A stretch of DNA of 45,279 nt from Mageeibacillus sp. UBA5770 (GTDB taxonomy: Bacteria; Bacillota_A; Clostridia; Saccharofermentanales; Saccharofermentanaceae), in the NCBI GenBank assembly GCA_002418705.1, contig DIEQ01000081.1, forward strand, positions 1-45,279, given 5' to 3'. The notes under the pieces were generated by a model. It did no database searches. It saw only the letters and a list, made by a program, of their open reading frames with translations, and had not been told where the DNA came from. Positions 1 through 7,859 of this stretch are shown one piece after another. A program made the position numbers and the translations under genes. Within the stretch, counting starts at the first letter, position 1, and every line of letters starts with the position of its first letter.

Positions 1-13
1 TTTTGCGGTCCTC

Positions 14-700
14 TTATACTATGATGTTCGGTTGAAGCGTGCGGAGTTTCTGCGCCAGCAGCTGCAGGTCACCGTTTAATAATGCAGCGGACTTAATCCA
101 GCCCTCGTGTTCAGGCAGATAGATCGGCGGCTCTTTGTACCGGTTCAGCACATAGCGGGGCAGAAGCGGGAGCTCACGGCACATAAGCCGGAGATCATCT
201 TCATCAAGCTGAGGGAAGACTGTTGTCCGTACTTCAAAGGCTGCATTTGCCTTCAGCAGCAGATTGATAGTCTCAAGCGCTCTCCCGGCATCTGCTTGAG
301 GTCCGCAGTATTTCGGGTAAGCAGCGGCCGGTGCCTTATAATCAATGGCAAAATAACTGCAGAGTTCTTCATCCAGGATACGACGGATCATCTCGGGCGA
401 GGAGCCGTTCGAGTCCAGCTTTACAGAAAAGCCCATGTCCCGGATCCGGCGAATAATATCGGGGAGATCCGGGTGCAGGGTCGGCTCTCCGCCGGTAATC
501 ACAACACCGTCCAAAAGGCCCTGCCTCTTTTTTAAAAATGCAAATGCCTCGATTACCGAAAGGCTTTCATATGGCCCGCTGATCAGCTCCCGGTTGTGGC
601 AGAAGAAGCAGTTGTAGTTACATCCGGGTGTAAAAAGCACGCACGATATCATTTCTGGAAAATCGACCAGGGAACTCTTGACCATGCCTGCAAAAAACAC
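14..700 (-). CDS. nrdG: Anaerobic ribonucleotide reductase activating protein (radical SAM)
   Basis: This 228-residue protein is the activase that uses S-adenosylmethionine and a [4Fe-4S] cluster to create the glycyl radical on NrdD. The radical-SAM cluster motif CNYNCFFC (CX3CX2C) lies near residues 27-34, followed by a GGEPTLHP motif typical of SAM binding. The N-terminal KSSLVDFPE stretch matches the NrdG2-type family, which is about this long. It lies 5 bp downstream of nrdD on the same strand, so the two are surely one operon. The first possible start is GTG at 700, with a GGGG sequence overlapping the nrdD stop as a weak ribosome binding site. ATG at 685 is an alternative start. Recognition of the family is secure; only the start is uncertain. 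Confidence 0.93.
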   Translation of the reverse strand: MFFAGMVKSSLVDFPEMISCVLFTPGCNYNCFFCHNRELISGPYESLSVIEAFAFLKKRQGLLDGVVITGGEPTLHPDLPDIIRRIRDMGFSVKLDSNGSSPEMIRRILDEELCSYFAIDYKAPAAAYPKYCGPQADAGRALETINLLLKANAAFEVRTTVFPQLDEDDLRLMCRELPLLPRYVLNRYKEPPIYLPEHEGWIKSAALLNGDLQLLAQKLRTLQPNIIV

Positions 701-705
701 TGCCG

Positions 706-2793
706 TTACCCCATGATCACATACTTTTTGCGCTGCTGATACTCCTCGATCTTGCCCCTGTTAAAGTTTTGAACAGGCCGCAGGTAGCCGACGACACGGC
801 TCCAAACTTCCGTCTGGGCACCGCACTGCGGGCAGGTATACTGCTCGCCTGACAGGTATCCGTGATCGTTACAGATCGAGAAGGTCGGGGTAAGCGAGAT
901 ATAGGGAAGCTTGTATTTCGTAAAAACGGTGCGGATTAGCTTCTTGGCGACTTCCATGTCCTTGATTTCCTCGCCAAGATAGAGGTGCAGGACAGTGCCT
1001 CCCGTATAAAGGGACTGCAGTTCATCCTGGAGTTCCAGTGTCTCGAAAATATCATCCGTGTAACCGACCGGCAGCTGGCTCGAATTCGAATAGTAAGGAA
1101 CCTTGTCACCTGCGGTTATGATCCCGGGATAACGTGTGAGATCTTTCTGTGCAAGCCTGTAGCTTGTGCCTTCCGCGGGTGTCGCCTCAAGGTTGTAGTA
1201 GTGTCCGGTCTCATCCTGGATCTCCTTTATGGCATCCCGCATGTAGTTCAGTGTCCTTATGGCAAAACCCTGGCCATCTTTTGTCGTCAGATCCGTATCA
1301 AACCCTAAAAGGTTCTGGCAGGCTTCGTTCATGCCGATCAGGCCGATTGTGTTGAAATGGTTGTACCAGTAAGACCCGGACTTTTCCTTGATGCCGCGCA
1401 GAAAGTTGGCGGAATACGGATAAAGGCCTTTATCTGTTTGTTCTTCAATCACTTTTCGCTTGATCTCAAGTGAATTTTTAGCCAGATTGATTTGCTGCCA
1501 CAGGCGGATATTGAACTCGGATTCACTTTTGGAGACAAATGCGATCCTCGGGAGGTTGATCGTGACAACGCCGATCGATCCGGTAAGCGGGTTCGAGCCG
1601 AACAGGCCGCCGCCTCTTTTTCGAAGCTCGGAGGTATCAAGGCGAAGCCTGCAGCACATGGACAGGGCATCTTCCGGCGAGAGGTCGGAGTTGATATAGT
1701 TCGAAAAATACGGTATGCCGTATTTGCATGTGATTTCCATGAACTTCTCGACGACGGGACTGTCCCAGCTGAAGCTCTTGGTGACGTTGATCGTGGGTAT
1801 CGGGAAGGTAAATACGCGTCCCTTGGAATCGCCTTCCATCATGACGTCGCAGAATGCCATGTTGAAAAGATCCATCTCTGCCTGGAAGTCTCCGTATGTG
1901 TCCTCCATCAGCTGGCCGCCGATGATGACACACTCATCCCGCAGTGTAGAAGGCGGGTTGATATCAAAAGTCAGATTGGAGAACGGGCATTGGAAACCGA
2001 CGCGTGTCGGGACATTCAGGTTGAAGATGAATTCCTGCAGTGCCTGCTTAATAGTCCGGTAATCGAGCTTGTCATAACGGATGAACGGTGCACAGTACGT
2101 GTCAAAGGATGACCATGCCTGGGCGCCAGCGCATTCGCCCTGCGTCGTAAAGGTCGAATTTACAATCTGCCCGAGAAAAGTCCGGAGATGCTTGGGTGCC
2201 CTGGATTCGACTTTACCGGGTACACCGCCGAAGCCGTTCATAAGGATCTGGCGCAGATCCCAGCCGGCGCAGTACGATCCGAAAAATCCCAGGTCATGTA
2301 TATGTATGTCGCCGGACAGGTGGGCATTTCTTATATCATCCGTATAGATCTCATGCAGCCAGTAATTCTTCGTAAAAGCTTCGCGAATGTAGTTGTTGAG
2401 GCCATTTATGGATTTCTGCGTATTGGCGTTCTCGTTGATCTGCCAGTCGCGGTCATTCAGATATTCGGAAAACATATTGATCGTTGCCCCGATCAAAGCA
2501 TTTGACTCACGGGCTGAACGGCGCTTTTCACGATAGAGGATAAAGGCCTTGGCCGTCTTTGCATGTCCGGCTTCAATCAGAACCTTTTCAACAATATCCT
2601 GTATACCCTCGACATCGGCAATGCCGTCGGGATATTTATTTTCTGCTATTCTCATTACTTCTTTCGTCAGGTTTTCTGCAATGGTGAAGTCATTACCGCC
2701 GACAGCGGTTGCAGCCTTGAAAATGGCGAGTACGATTTTTTCCTTTTTGAACGCGGCGTAAGAGCGGTCGCGCTTGACAATCTGAGTAAGCAT
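706..2793 (-). CDS. nrdD: Anaerobic (class III) ribonucleoside-triphosphate reductase
   Basis: NrdD reduces ribonucleoside triphosphates to deoxyribonucleotides without oxygen, using a glycyl radical. The 695-residue length is normal. An N-terminal ATP-cone (about residues 1-95, starting VKRDRSYAAF) would sense ATP/dATP. The C-terminus has the zinc site (CNDHGY followed by CPQCG) and the glycyl-radical loop RVVGYLRP, with the radical glycine near residue 669. The ATG at 2793 is preceded by GAAGGAGG at a good distance. It is the first gene of the nrdD-nrdG operon. Upstream there is a strong promoter with two NrdR-like boxes, so repression by NrdR is likely. The protein implies growth without oxygen. 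Confidence 0.97.
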   Translation of the reverse strand: MLTQIVKRDRSYAAFKKEKIVLAIFKAATAVGGNDFTIAENLTKEVMRIAENKYPDGIADVEGIQDIVEKVLIEAGHAKTAKAFILYREKRRSARESNALIGATINMFSEYLNDRDWQINENANTQKSINGLNNYIREAFTKNYWLHEIYTDDIRNAHLSGDIHIHDLGFFGSYCAGWDLRQILMNGFGGVPGKVESRAPKHLRTFLGQIVNSTFTTQGECAGAQAWSSFDTYCAPFIRYDKLDYRTIKQALQEFIFNLNVPTRVGFQCPFSNLTFDINPPSTLRDECVIIGGQLMEDTYGDFQAEMDLFNMAFCDVMMEGDSKGRVFTFPIPTINVTKSFSWDSPVVEKFMEITCKYGIPYFSNYINSDLSPEDALSMCCRLRLDTSELRKRGGGLFGSNPLTGSIGVVTINLPRIAFVSKSESEFNIRLWQQINLAKNSLEIKRKVIEEQTDKGLYPYSANFLRGIKEKSGSYWYNHFNTIGLIGMNEACQNLLGFDTDLTTKDGQGFAIRTLNYMRDAIKEIQDETGHYYNLEATPAEGTSYRLAQKDLTRYPGIITAGDKVPYYSNSSQLPVGYTDDIFETLELQDELQSLYTGGTVLHLYLGEEIKDMEVAKKLIRTVFTKYKLPYISLTPTFSICNDHGYLSGEQYTCPQCGAQTEVWSRVVGYLRPVQNFNRGKIEEYQQRKKYVIMG

Positions 2794-2840
2794 GGTGTGC
2801 CTCCTTCGGCCTCTGCGGGAAGAAAGAATCCTGGGATAAA

Positions 2841-2888
2841 ATACAATATTTAGTGATTAAACCCGATCTGTATACAACATATTGTAGG
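2841..2888 (-). promoter_or_regulatory. Tandem NrdR-like operator boxes
   Basis: Two sites match the NrdR core CwAtATaTwG at 9 of 10 positions on the gene strand: CTAAATATTG at 2844-2853 and CAATATGTTG at 2875-2884. Their equivalent bases are 31 bp apart, about three helical turns, as is typical for paired NrdR boxes. The upstream box overlaps the -10 element of the nrdD promoter. The match is by eye to the published consensus. Confidence 0.72.
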
Positions 2889-2909
2889 TTTGTAAAAAGT
2901 CTAAGTCAA
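2881..2909 (-). promoter_or_regulatory. nrdDG promoter
   Basis: Read on the minus strand: TTGACT (2904-2909), a 17-bp spacer, then TACAAT (2881-2886). This is a near-consensus sigma-A type promoter about 90 bp upstream of nrdD. Confidence 0.75.
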
Positions 2910-2991
2910 GCGGTTTATATTACAGTTCGTTGACATTGCAGCAGGACATGCGCTCTGTTTAAGCTGTCTGGCCGGCCGGAAAAAAGCAGAC

Positions 2992-3022
2992 AAAAAGAAG
3001 CCGCATCTTGGGCAGATGCGGC
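2992..3022 (-). terminator. Terminator of the Fe-S protein gene
   Basis: A perfect 9-bp stem (GCCGCATCT at 3000-3008 pairing with AGATGCGGC at 3014-3022) with a 5-nt loop is followed, on the minus strand, by TTCTTTTT. It ends the gene at 3058-3798. Confidence 0.88.
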
Positions 3023-3057
3023 CCCTTGATTTTTGACCGGTTATATTTAAGTGCTTC

Positions 3058-3798
3058 TTATGAAAGGACCTCGCCGCGTACGGAGAGAGTCACTACCTGC
3101 CAGGGGATCATCTTGCCGCATTTCTTAAGTGCCTCGACAGCAGCGTTGGACAGGCCGCCGCAGCAGGGTACTTCCATACGGACAACCGTAACGCTGGCAA
3201 TATTGTTGTTGGCCAGGATCGCCGTAAGCTTCTCCGCATAACTTCCCTCGTCGAGCTTGGGGCATCCGATCATGGTTATTTTGCCCTTCATGAAACGGTT
3301 GTGGAAATCTCCGCTGGCAAATGCCGCGCAGTCCGCTGCAATCAGGAGGTGTGCTCCGTCATAGTACGGTGCCCGCAGAGGGAGCAGCTTGATCTGGACA
3401 GGCCACTGCATCAGCTCGGACGCGCCCATCGTGAGGTCATCCGTGCGAGGCGCTGCAGGTGCAGGGACAGCGCAGGGCTCAACGGACTTGAGGGCTGCGG
3501 CTCGTGTACCGGGACATCCGGTATGAATGGGCTCCGGCTGCTTTACACTTGCTGCAGCTTTTTCTTTCATATGCTGATCAACGGCGGCCTGGTCGTATTC
3601 GTCCGCTTCGCGCTCTTCAAAGGTAATCGCGCCGGTCGGGCAGACGGGAAGGCAGTTCCCGAGTCCGTCACAGTAATCGTCGCGAAGGAGGCGGGCTTTG
3701 CCGTCTGACATGCCGATCGCACCTTCGTGGCAGGCCTGGGCGCACAGTCCGCAGCCATTGCAAAGTTCTTCATCTATCTTAATAATATTGCGTTTCAT
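3058..3798 (-). CDS. 4Fe-4S dicluster protein of anaerobes
   Basis: A 246-residue iron-sulfur protein. Residues 1-65 form a two-cluster ferredoxin domain (CNGCGLCAQACHEG, then CDGLGNCLPVCPTG). A linker carries a GCPG motif. The C-terminal half contains an MQWPVQ stretch and further conserved-looking cysteines in AADCAAF, IGCPKLDEG and VPCCGG, which may hold another metal centre. I know this architecture from anaerobes, where it often sits next to a Crp/Fnr gene and sometimes near hydroxylamine reductase; the reaction is not known to me. Here too the Crp/Fnr gene is divergent, 132 bp away. The ATG has AAGGAGT upstream. A palindrome at -41.5 suggests activation by the neighbour. Confidence 0.85.
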   Translation of the reverse strand: MKRNIIKIDEELCNGCGLCAQACHEGAIGMSDGKARLLRDDYCDGLGNCLPVCPTGAITFEEREADEYDQAAVDQHMKEKAAASVKQPEPIHTGCPGTRAAALKSVEPCAVPAPAAPRTDDLTMGASELMQWPVQIKLLPLRAPYYDGAHLLIAADCAAFASGDFHNRFMKGKITMIGCPKLDEGSYAEKLTAILANNNIASVTVVRMEVPCCGGLSNAAVEALKKCGKMIPWQVVTLSVRGEVLS

Positions 3799-3846
3799 AA
3801 TATGTACTCCTTAATGTTTCACTTATTGTCTTGCTCTTATGGGTTA

Positions 3847-3889
3847 ATCATAGTACATTGGTAACAGCAAGTCCGTTGTTTTTACAACG
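3847..3889. promoter_or_regulatory. Crp/Fnr-type palindrome between divergent genes
   Basis: A perfect inverted repeat CGTTGT-TTTT-ACAACG occupies 3874-3889. On the minus strand a TATGAT -10 element (3847-3852) predicts a start at about 3840, placing the palindrome centre at -41.5, the class II activator position. No good -35 is present there. On the plus strand the palindrome overlaps the probable -35 of the crp-like gene (-10 TTATCA near 3905), which suggests autoregulation. Geometry is seen directly; the binding protein is inferred. Confidence 0.6.
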
Positions 3890-3930
3890 CAATTAATTTC
3901 TGCCTTATCATCATTATACAAGGAGCCATT

Positions 3931-4614
3931 ATGAAAATCGATAAGAAGAATCAGGTTCTAACTTCGTCACCGCTATGGAAGGATATCTCTTCGGAAGATC
4001 AAAAACAGCTGCTCCAATGTCTCGGTGCGGCGAATGCGGAATATGGCAGGAAATCGACACTCTGGTCGAGCGGCGATGAAGTGCCGCGAATTGGCCTTAT
4101 TCTTTCCGGTGAGATCAAAATCCTCATGGAAGACCTGGAAGGACGGCAGAATGTACTTGCGAACCTGAAGGCGCCGGACCTGTTCGGGGAAGTATTTGCC
4201 ATTGCGGGAGAGCAGAGCCCTGTTACGGTATATACGGAGACCGGAGTCGAAGTCCTATACCTTGATGTACGGCGCGTAACCAATATTTGCCGGGAATCCT
4301 GCAGCTTCCATAAACAATTCGTGTGGAACCTGCTTCAGCTGGTCGCCCGTAAGAATGTCAGCCTGAATCAGAAAATCCAGTGTGTCGGCCAACGGACAAC
4401 CAGAGAGAAAATCTCGGCATTTCTATCAATGCAGCAGAGCCGTTCAGGCCGAAATCCTTTTACAATTCCCTTTAACCGGGCTGAGATGGCCGATTTTCTC
4501 TGCGTCGACAGAAGCGCCCTTTCCCAGGTACTTGCACAGATGCAGGAAGAGGGACTGATTGAATATCATAAGAACGAATTCCGCCTGTGCCACCTGCACG
4601 GAATACAGAATTAA
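3931..4614 (+). CDS. Crp/Fnr-family transcription regulator
   Basis: A 227-residue regulator with an N-terminal cyclic-nucleotide-binding-like beta-barrel (about residues 15-130; includes LILSGEIKIL and the LFGEVFAIAGE turn), a dimer helix and a C-terminal winged helix-turn-helix (about 150-220; TREKISAFL then RAEMADFLCVDRSALSQVL). It lacks the N-terminal cysteine cluster of Fnr, so it does not look like an Fnr-type oxygen sensor; an HcpR-like nitrosative-stress regulator is one possibility. It is divergent from the Fe-S protein gene and shares a palindrome with it. AAGGAG lies just upstream of the ATG. Confidence 0.88.
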   Translation: MKIDKKNQVLTSSPLWKDISSEDQKQLLQCLGAANAEYGRKSTLWSSGDEVPRIGLILSGEIKILMEDLEGRQNVLANLKAPDLFGEVFAIAGEQSPVTVYTETGVEVLYLDVRRVTNICRESCSFHKQFVWNLLQLVARKNVSLNQKIQCVGQRTTREKISAFLSMQQSRSGRNPFTIPFNRAEMADFLCVDRSALSQVLAQMQEEGLIEYHKNEFRLCHLHGIQN

Positions 4615-4900
4615 GGGTTTGTCTGGTCTTCCGTATATTGTGGCGGAAGGTCTGAATGCCCTCCAGGCAATTATCGCCCGATTTTTCGCCCTTTTCTACT
4701 TGACCACAGTAAAGTAAAGAAGTATTATGAAGGACAGTCGGGGTAGATTGTCTCAAAATTGTGGGATTTTCTGCCCTCTTTGTTCTTTTTTGTCTCTCAA
4801 ATGCAGGTTGTTGTTGAAATTCTTGCAAAATGCCGCTCGCTTGAGTGGTTTCCAATCACAGGGGGGTGCCCGGACAGGCGCCAGGGAAGGTAGGATAAAA
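4615..4900 (+). other. Intergenic leader of the amino-acid binding protein gene
   Basis: This 286-bp gap holds a short inverted repeat after the Crp/Fnr gene (CTTCCG near 4628 with CGGAAG near 4644, no T-run), then a promoter at 4700-4728, then about 165 nt of untranslated leader. The leader ends with a GC-rich hairpin (GGTGCC 4865-4870, GGCGCC 4877-4882) right before the ribosome binding site. I do not recognise a T-box, lysine or other known riboswitch in it. Confidence 0.45.
4700..4728 (+). promoter_or_regulatory. Promoter of the amino-acid binding protein gene
   Basis: TTGACC (4700-4705), 17-bp spacer, TATTAT (4723-4728). Transcription should start near 4735. Confidence 0.72.
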
Positions 4901-5737
4901 ATGAAGAAGATGAAACGGATTGTGAGTCTGGTCTTAAGCGTTATCATGGCAGCAGGTCTAATGGCAGCTGGAACAGCCTGTTCAAAGAGTTCTGACGATA
5001 AAGTGCTGCGTGTCGGTATGGAGTGTGCCTATGCTCCCTATAACTGGACACAGGATGATGATTCCAACGGCGCAGTAAAAATTAATGACAGCGATAAGTA
5101 CGCCAATGGCTTTGATGTTCAAATGGCAAAAAAGATTGCAGAATCAATGGGCTACAAGCTCGAAATTGTAAAGACTGAATGGGACGGCCTGGTTCCGGCC
5201 GTTCAAAGCGGAAAGATTAACGCGGTCGTTGCAGGTATGTCCATTACAGCGGACCGTGCAGCATCGGTTGACTTTTCAGATCCTTATTTTGTTGCAGATG
5301 TTGTTGTTCTTACAATGAACGATAGTAAATTCGCTGCCGCCGCATCACTTTCGGATTTGGGCGGAGCTAAGATGACATCACAGATCAATACAGTATGGTA
5401 TACACTCCTTGAACAGATCCCCGGCGCTGAAGTACAGACAGCTCTCGATACAGTTCCTTCGCTGATTGTTGCACTTACATCCGGAAAAATTGATGCATGT
5501 ACCGTTGATGTACCTGCAGCCATGGCTGCTGTATATTCGAACCCTGATATCAAGATTTTGCAGTTCTCTGCGGGTTCGGGATTTGATGTAAGCAATGAGG
5601 ACACAGACCTGGGTATTGCTGTAAAGAAAGGTAACAAAGATCTTGTTGCCGGGATCAATAAGGGTCTTGCTGCTATTTCTACTGCTGACAGAGAAGCATT
5701 GATGAAAACTGCGATTGAGCAGCAGCCCCTGGCATAA
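4901..5737 (+). CDS. Polar amino-acid ABC transporter, substrate-binding lipoprotein
   Basis: A 278-residue family 3 solute-binding protein. A basic N-terminus and hydrophobic stretch end at a cysteine (AAGTAC, residue about 26), consistent with a lipoprotein anchored outside the membrane. The mature part has the family pattern: LRVGMECAYAPYNW, GFDVQMAKKIAE, EWDGLVPAVQSGKINAVVAGM, then SITADRAASVDFSDPYF, whose Thr/Arg normally bind the amino-acid carboxylate. The open frame extends to 4727, but the ATG at 4901 begins the signal peptide and has GGAAGG upstream, while the longer form would start in the promoter. The following permease and ATPase complete the importer. The exact amino acid cannot be told. 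Confidence 0.9.
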   Translation: MKKMKRIVSLVLSVIMAAGLMAAGTACSKSSDDKVLRVGMECAYAPYNWTQDDDSNGAVKINDSDKYANGFDVQMAKKIAESMGYKLEIVKTEWDGLVPAVQSGKINAVVAGMSITADRAASVDFSDPYFVADVVVLTMNDSKFAAAASLSDLGGAKMTSQINTVWYTLLEQIPGAEVQTALDTVPSLIVALTSGKIDACTVDVPAAMAAVYSNPDIKILQFSAGSGFDVSNEDTDLGIAVKKGNKDLVAGINKGLAAISTADREALMKTAIEQQPLA

Positions 5738-5767
5738 GATGAATTAGGCTTTTATGTCACAAACATG

Positions 5768-5814
5768 ATCCGGCAGGTTTCTCCGCTGATACGGAAGATC
5801 CTGCCGGATTTTTT
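5768..5814 (+). terminator. Terminator after the amino-acid binding protein gene
   Basis: ATCCGGCAGG (5768-5777) pairs with CCTGCCGGAT (5800-5809), followed by a T-run. The same 10-bp arms recur at 7622-7659. Confidence 0.88.
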
Positions 5815-5842
5815 AAAAAGATTAAGAAAAAAATTCGAAATT

Positions 5843-5883
5843 AAGTGAAAACAATTCACTTTTTGCCGCTCGCGTATCATAAT
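5843..5883 (+). promoter_or_regulatory. Promoter with overlapping inverted repeat (permease-ATPase operon)
   Basis: A perfect inverted repeat AAGTGAA-AACAA-TTCACTT spans 5843-5861. Its right arm is also the -35 element TTCACT (5855-5860), followed by 17 bp and CATAAT (5878-5883). A repressor bound there would block RNA polymerase. Confidence 0.55.
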
Positions 5884-5963
5884 AGAATTTTATTGGGGCT
5901 TGCCTGGCTTGGGGCGTTGATTCATGAGATATTTCCTATTTTGCGGATAAAGAGGTAAATAAA

Positions 5964-6815
5964 ATGACTATACCAGTTTTTCTGGCAGGAACAGACAGAT
6001 CTTTTTGGGAGTGGGTAGTCTTTCTTGTTCAGCACAATGGCATGGATTTTGTAAAAGGTGCTGGCATTACGCTTCTTTTGGCTCTGATTGGGACAATTGT
6101 TGGCTGTGTAATCGGATTTCTGGTTGGAATCGTTCAGACAATTCCGATTGAGCCTCAGGATATTTTTCTCAAAACGGTCATTCTAAAAATTGTTCGTGCA
6201 CTCATGACTTCTTACATTGAAGTTTTTCGCGGGACACCAATGATTGTTCAGGCAATGGTCATATATTATGGATCTCTTTATATGTTCGGTATTGATATGT
6301 CTCCGCTGACAGCCGGACTTGTAATAGTATCTATAAATACAGGTGCATATATGTCAGAATCTGTGAGAGGCGGAATTGACTCGATTGACAAAGGACAGAC
6401 AGAAGCTGCAAAGGCTATCGGGATGACGCACTTTCAGACGATGCTTTCAGTAATTTTGCCACAGGCACTCAGGAATATTCTCCCTCAGATTGGTAACAAC
6501 TTAATTATCAATATAAAAGATACAGCCGTTTTAAATATTATCGCAGTTAACGAGCTGTTTTTTGCAACGAAGTCACTTGTTGGAGCCTATTACCAGCCTT
6601 TTCCCGGTTATTTAATCGCAAGTGTCGTTTACTTTATCATGACGTTTACCTGTTCAAGAATCCTTCGCTGGTATGAGCGCAAGATCGACGGTCCGGACAG
6701 CTATACCCTGGCCGGTACGGATCAGACCGGAGTGCCGGTCAAGCGGCGGCCCGAAGGACTTACCATGCAGCTGATGAATCGTACGTACCAAGAGAAGAGG
6801 AGAGCAATGAGATGA
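5964..6815 (+). CDS. Polar amino-acid ABC transporter, permease
   Basis: A 283-residue HisM/GlnP-type inner-membrane permease. Several hydrophobic helices are visible, beginning about residue 25. The diagnostic cytoplasmic EAA-type loop reads [23 protein letters not shown] (about residues 148-170), which docks on the ATPase. The [11 protein letters not shown] motif near residue 88 is also typical. It has its own promoter after the binding-protein terminator, and its stop codon overlaps the ATPase start (ATGA), indicating coupled translation. About 35 polar C-terminal residues follow the last helix. Confidence 0.94.
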   Translation: MTIPVFLAGTDRSFWEWVVFLVQHNGMDFVKGAGITLLLALIGTIVGCVIGFLVGIVQTIPIEPQDIFLKTVILKIVRALMTSYIEVFRGTPMIVQAMVIYYGSLYMFGIDMSPLTAGLVIVSINTGAYMSESVRGGIDSIDKGQTEAAKAIGMTHFQTMLSVILPQALRNILPQIGNNLIINIKDTAVLNIIAVNELFFATKSLVGAYYQPFPGYLIASVVYFIMTFTCSRILRWYERKIDGPDSYTLAGTDQTGVPVKRRPEGLTMQLMNRTYQEKRRAMR

Positions 6816-7570
6816 TGGATAATACAAGAAAAGCTGTCATCGAAGTAAGCCATCTTGTCAAAAATTTCGGCAAGGTTCAAGTTCTTAAGGATATTGATTT
6901 CAAGACATATCCCGGAGATGTAATCTGTGTAATCGGTTCATCCGGTTCCGGCAAGTCCACGCTCCTTCGGTGCATCAACCTGCTTGAGACACCGACCGGG
7001 GGACAGATATCCTTTAACGGCACAAACATTCTCGACAAGCACACCAATGTCCCGGAGTACCGCTCCAAGGTCGGCATGGTGTTCCAGCAGTTTAATCTTT
7101 TCAATAACATGACCGTTCTCGAGAACTGCATGACCGGTCAGATGAAGGTCCTGAAGCGCACCAGGGAGCAGGCTGAAGCGAAGGCTATGAAGTATCTTGC
7201 CCAGGTCGGCATGGATCCGTATATCAATGCCAAGCCTCACCAGATTTCCGGAGGCCAGAAGCAGCGCGTCGCCATTGCCCGCGCCCTTGCAATGGAGCCG
7301 GAAGTACTGCTTTTCGATGAACCGACGAGTGCGCTTGATCCGGAGATGGTCGGTGAAGTTCTCGAGGTCATGCGCGAGTTGGTCAAAGGCGGTCTAACGA
7401 TGATCATCGTAACCCATGAGATGGCTTTTGCACGCGACGTGTCAACGCGTGTTGTGTTTATGGATAAGGGAGTCATTGCGGAGGAAGATACACCGGAGGT
7501 AATTTTTAATAACCCCGGGAATCCCCGCACCAAAGAATTTCTCGCGCGCTTCATGCAGGATCAGGAATGA
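6812..7570 (+). CDS. Polar amino-acid ABC transporter, ATPase
   Basis: A 252-residue GlnQ/HisP-type ATPase that powers the importer. Walker A is GSSGSGKST (about residues 42-50), the Q-loop is FQQFNLF, the signature is ISGGQKQR, and Walker B is [13 protein letters not shown], with the switch histidine in VTHEMAFA. Length and motifs are complete. It overlaps the permease by 4 bp and has an AGAGGAGA ribosome binding site within the permease gene. A terminator follows at 7622. Confidence 0.96.
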   Translation: MMDNTRKAVIEVSHLVKNFGKVQVLKDIDFKTYPGDVICVIGSSGSGKSTLLRCINLLETPTGGQISFNGTNILDKHTNVPEYRSKVGMVFQQFNLFNNMTVLENCMTGQMKVLKRTREQAEAKAMKYLAQVGMDPYINAKPHQISGGQKQRVAIARALAMEPEVLLFDEPTSALDPEMVGEVLEVMRELVKGGLTMIIVTHEMAFARDVSTRVVFMDKGVIAEEDTPEVIFNNPGNPRTKEFLARFMQDQE

Positions 7571-7621
7571 ATTCCGCATTGTGCTCGTGAAAACAATTTT
7601 TCAGCGGTTAAACAGATGGTC

Positions 7622-7659
7622 ATCCGGCAGGTGCTTTTACGAGTGCCTGCCGGATTTTT
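7622..7659 (+). terminator. Terminator after the amino-acid ABC ATPase gene
   Basis: ATCCGGCAGG (7622-7631) and CCTGCCGGAT (7646-7655) form a 10-bp stem followed by TTTTT. The arms are identical to those at 5768-5809. Confidence 0.9.
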
Positions 7660-7749
7660 ACATCATCCCGAAAATCATGCCGGAGAGATAGGATACAAGC
7701 CAGATGACTTCTATATCATGGTACCGCAGAAATGAAACCAGCCTGTAAC

Positions 7750-7778
7750 TTGCCACTTGCATTGATGAGGCATACAAT
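7750..7778 (+). promoter_or_regulatory. Promoter of the TPR-like protein gene
   Basis: TTGCCA (7750-7755), 17-bp spacer, TACAAT (7773-7778). Confidence 0.65.
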
Positions 7779-7859
7779 TTAGACAGTATATGCTTTTATG
7801 AAGTAACCCCTTATTGAATGTTTCTTCGAGGTAAAGGGTATGCAATGGAGGTATTTTTG

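Noticed and set aside
1492..2112. A 206-codon plus-strand frame inside nrdD
   Set aside because: It lies antisense to a clearly coding, conserved gene and has no family features.
4727..4900. 58-codon N-terminal extension of the amino-acid binding protein
   Set aside because: It would begin inside the -10 element, and the ATG at 4901 starts a normal lipoprotein signal peptide with a ribosome binding site.
4735..4900. T-box or lysine riboswitch in the leader
   Set aside because: The TGGnACCGCG-like antiterminator of T-boxes and the known lysine core were not found.
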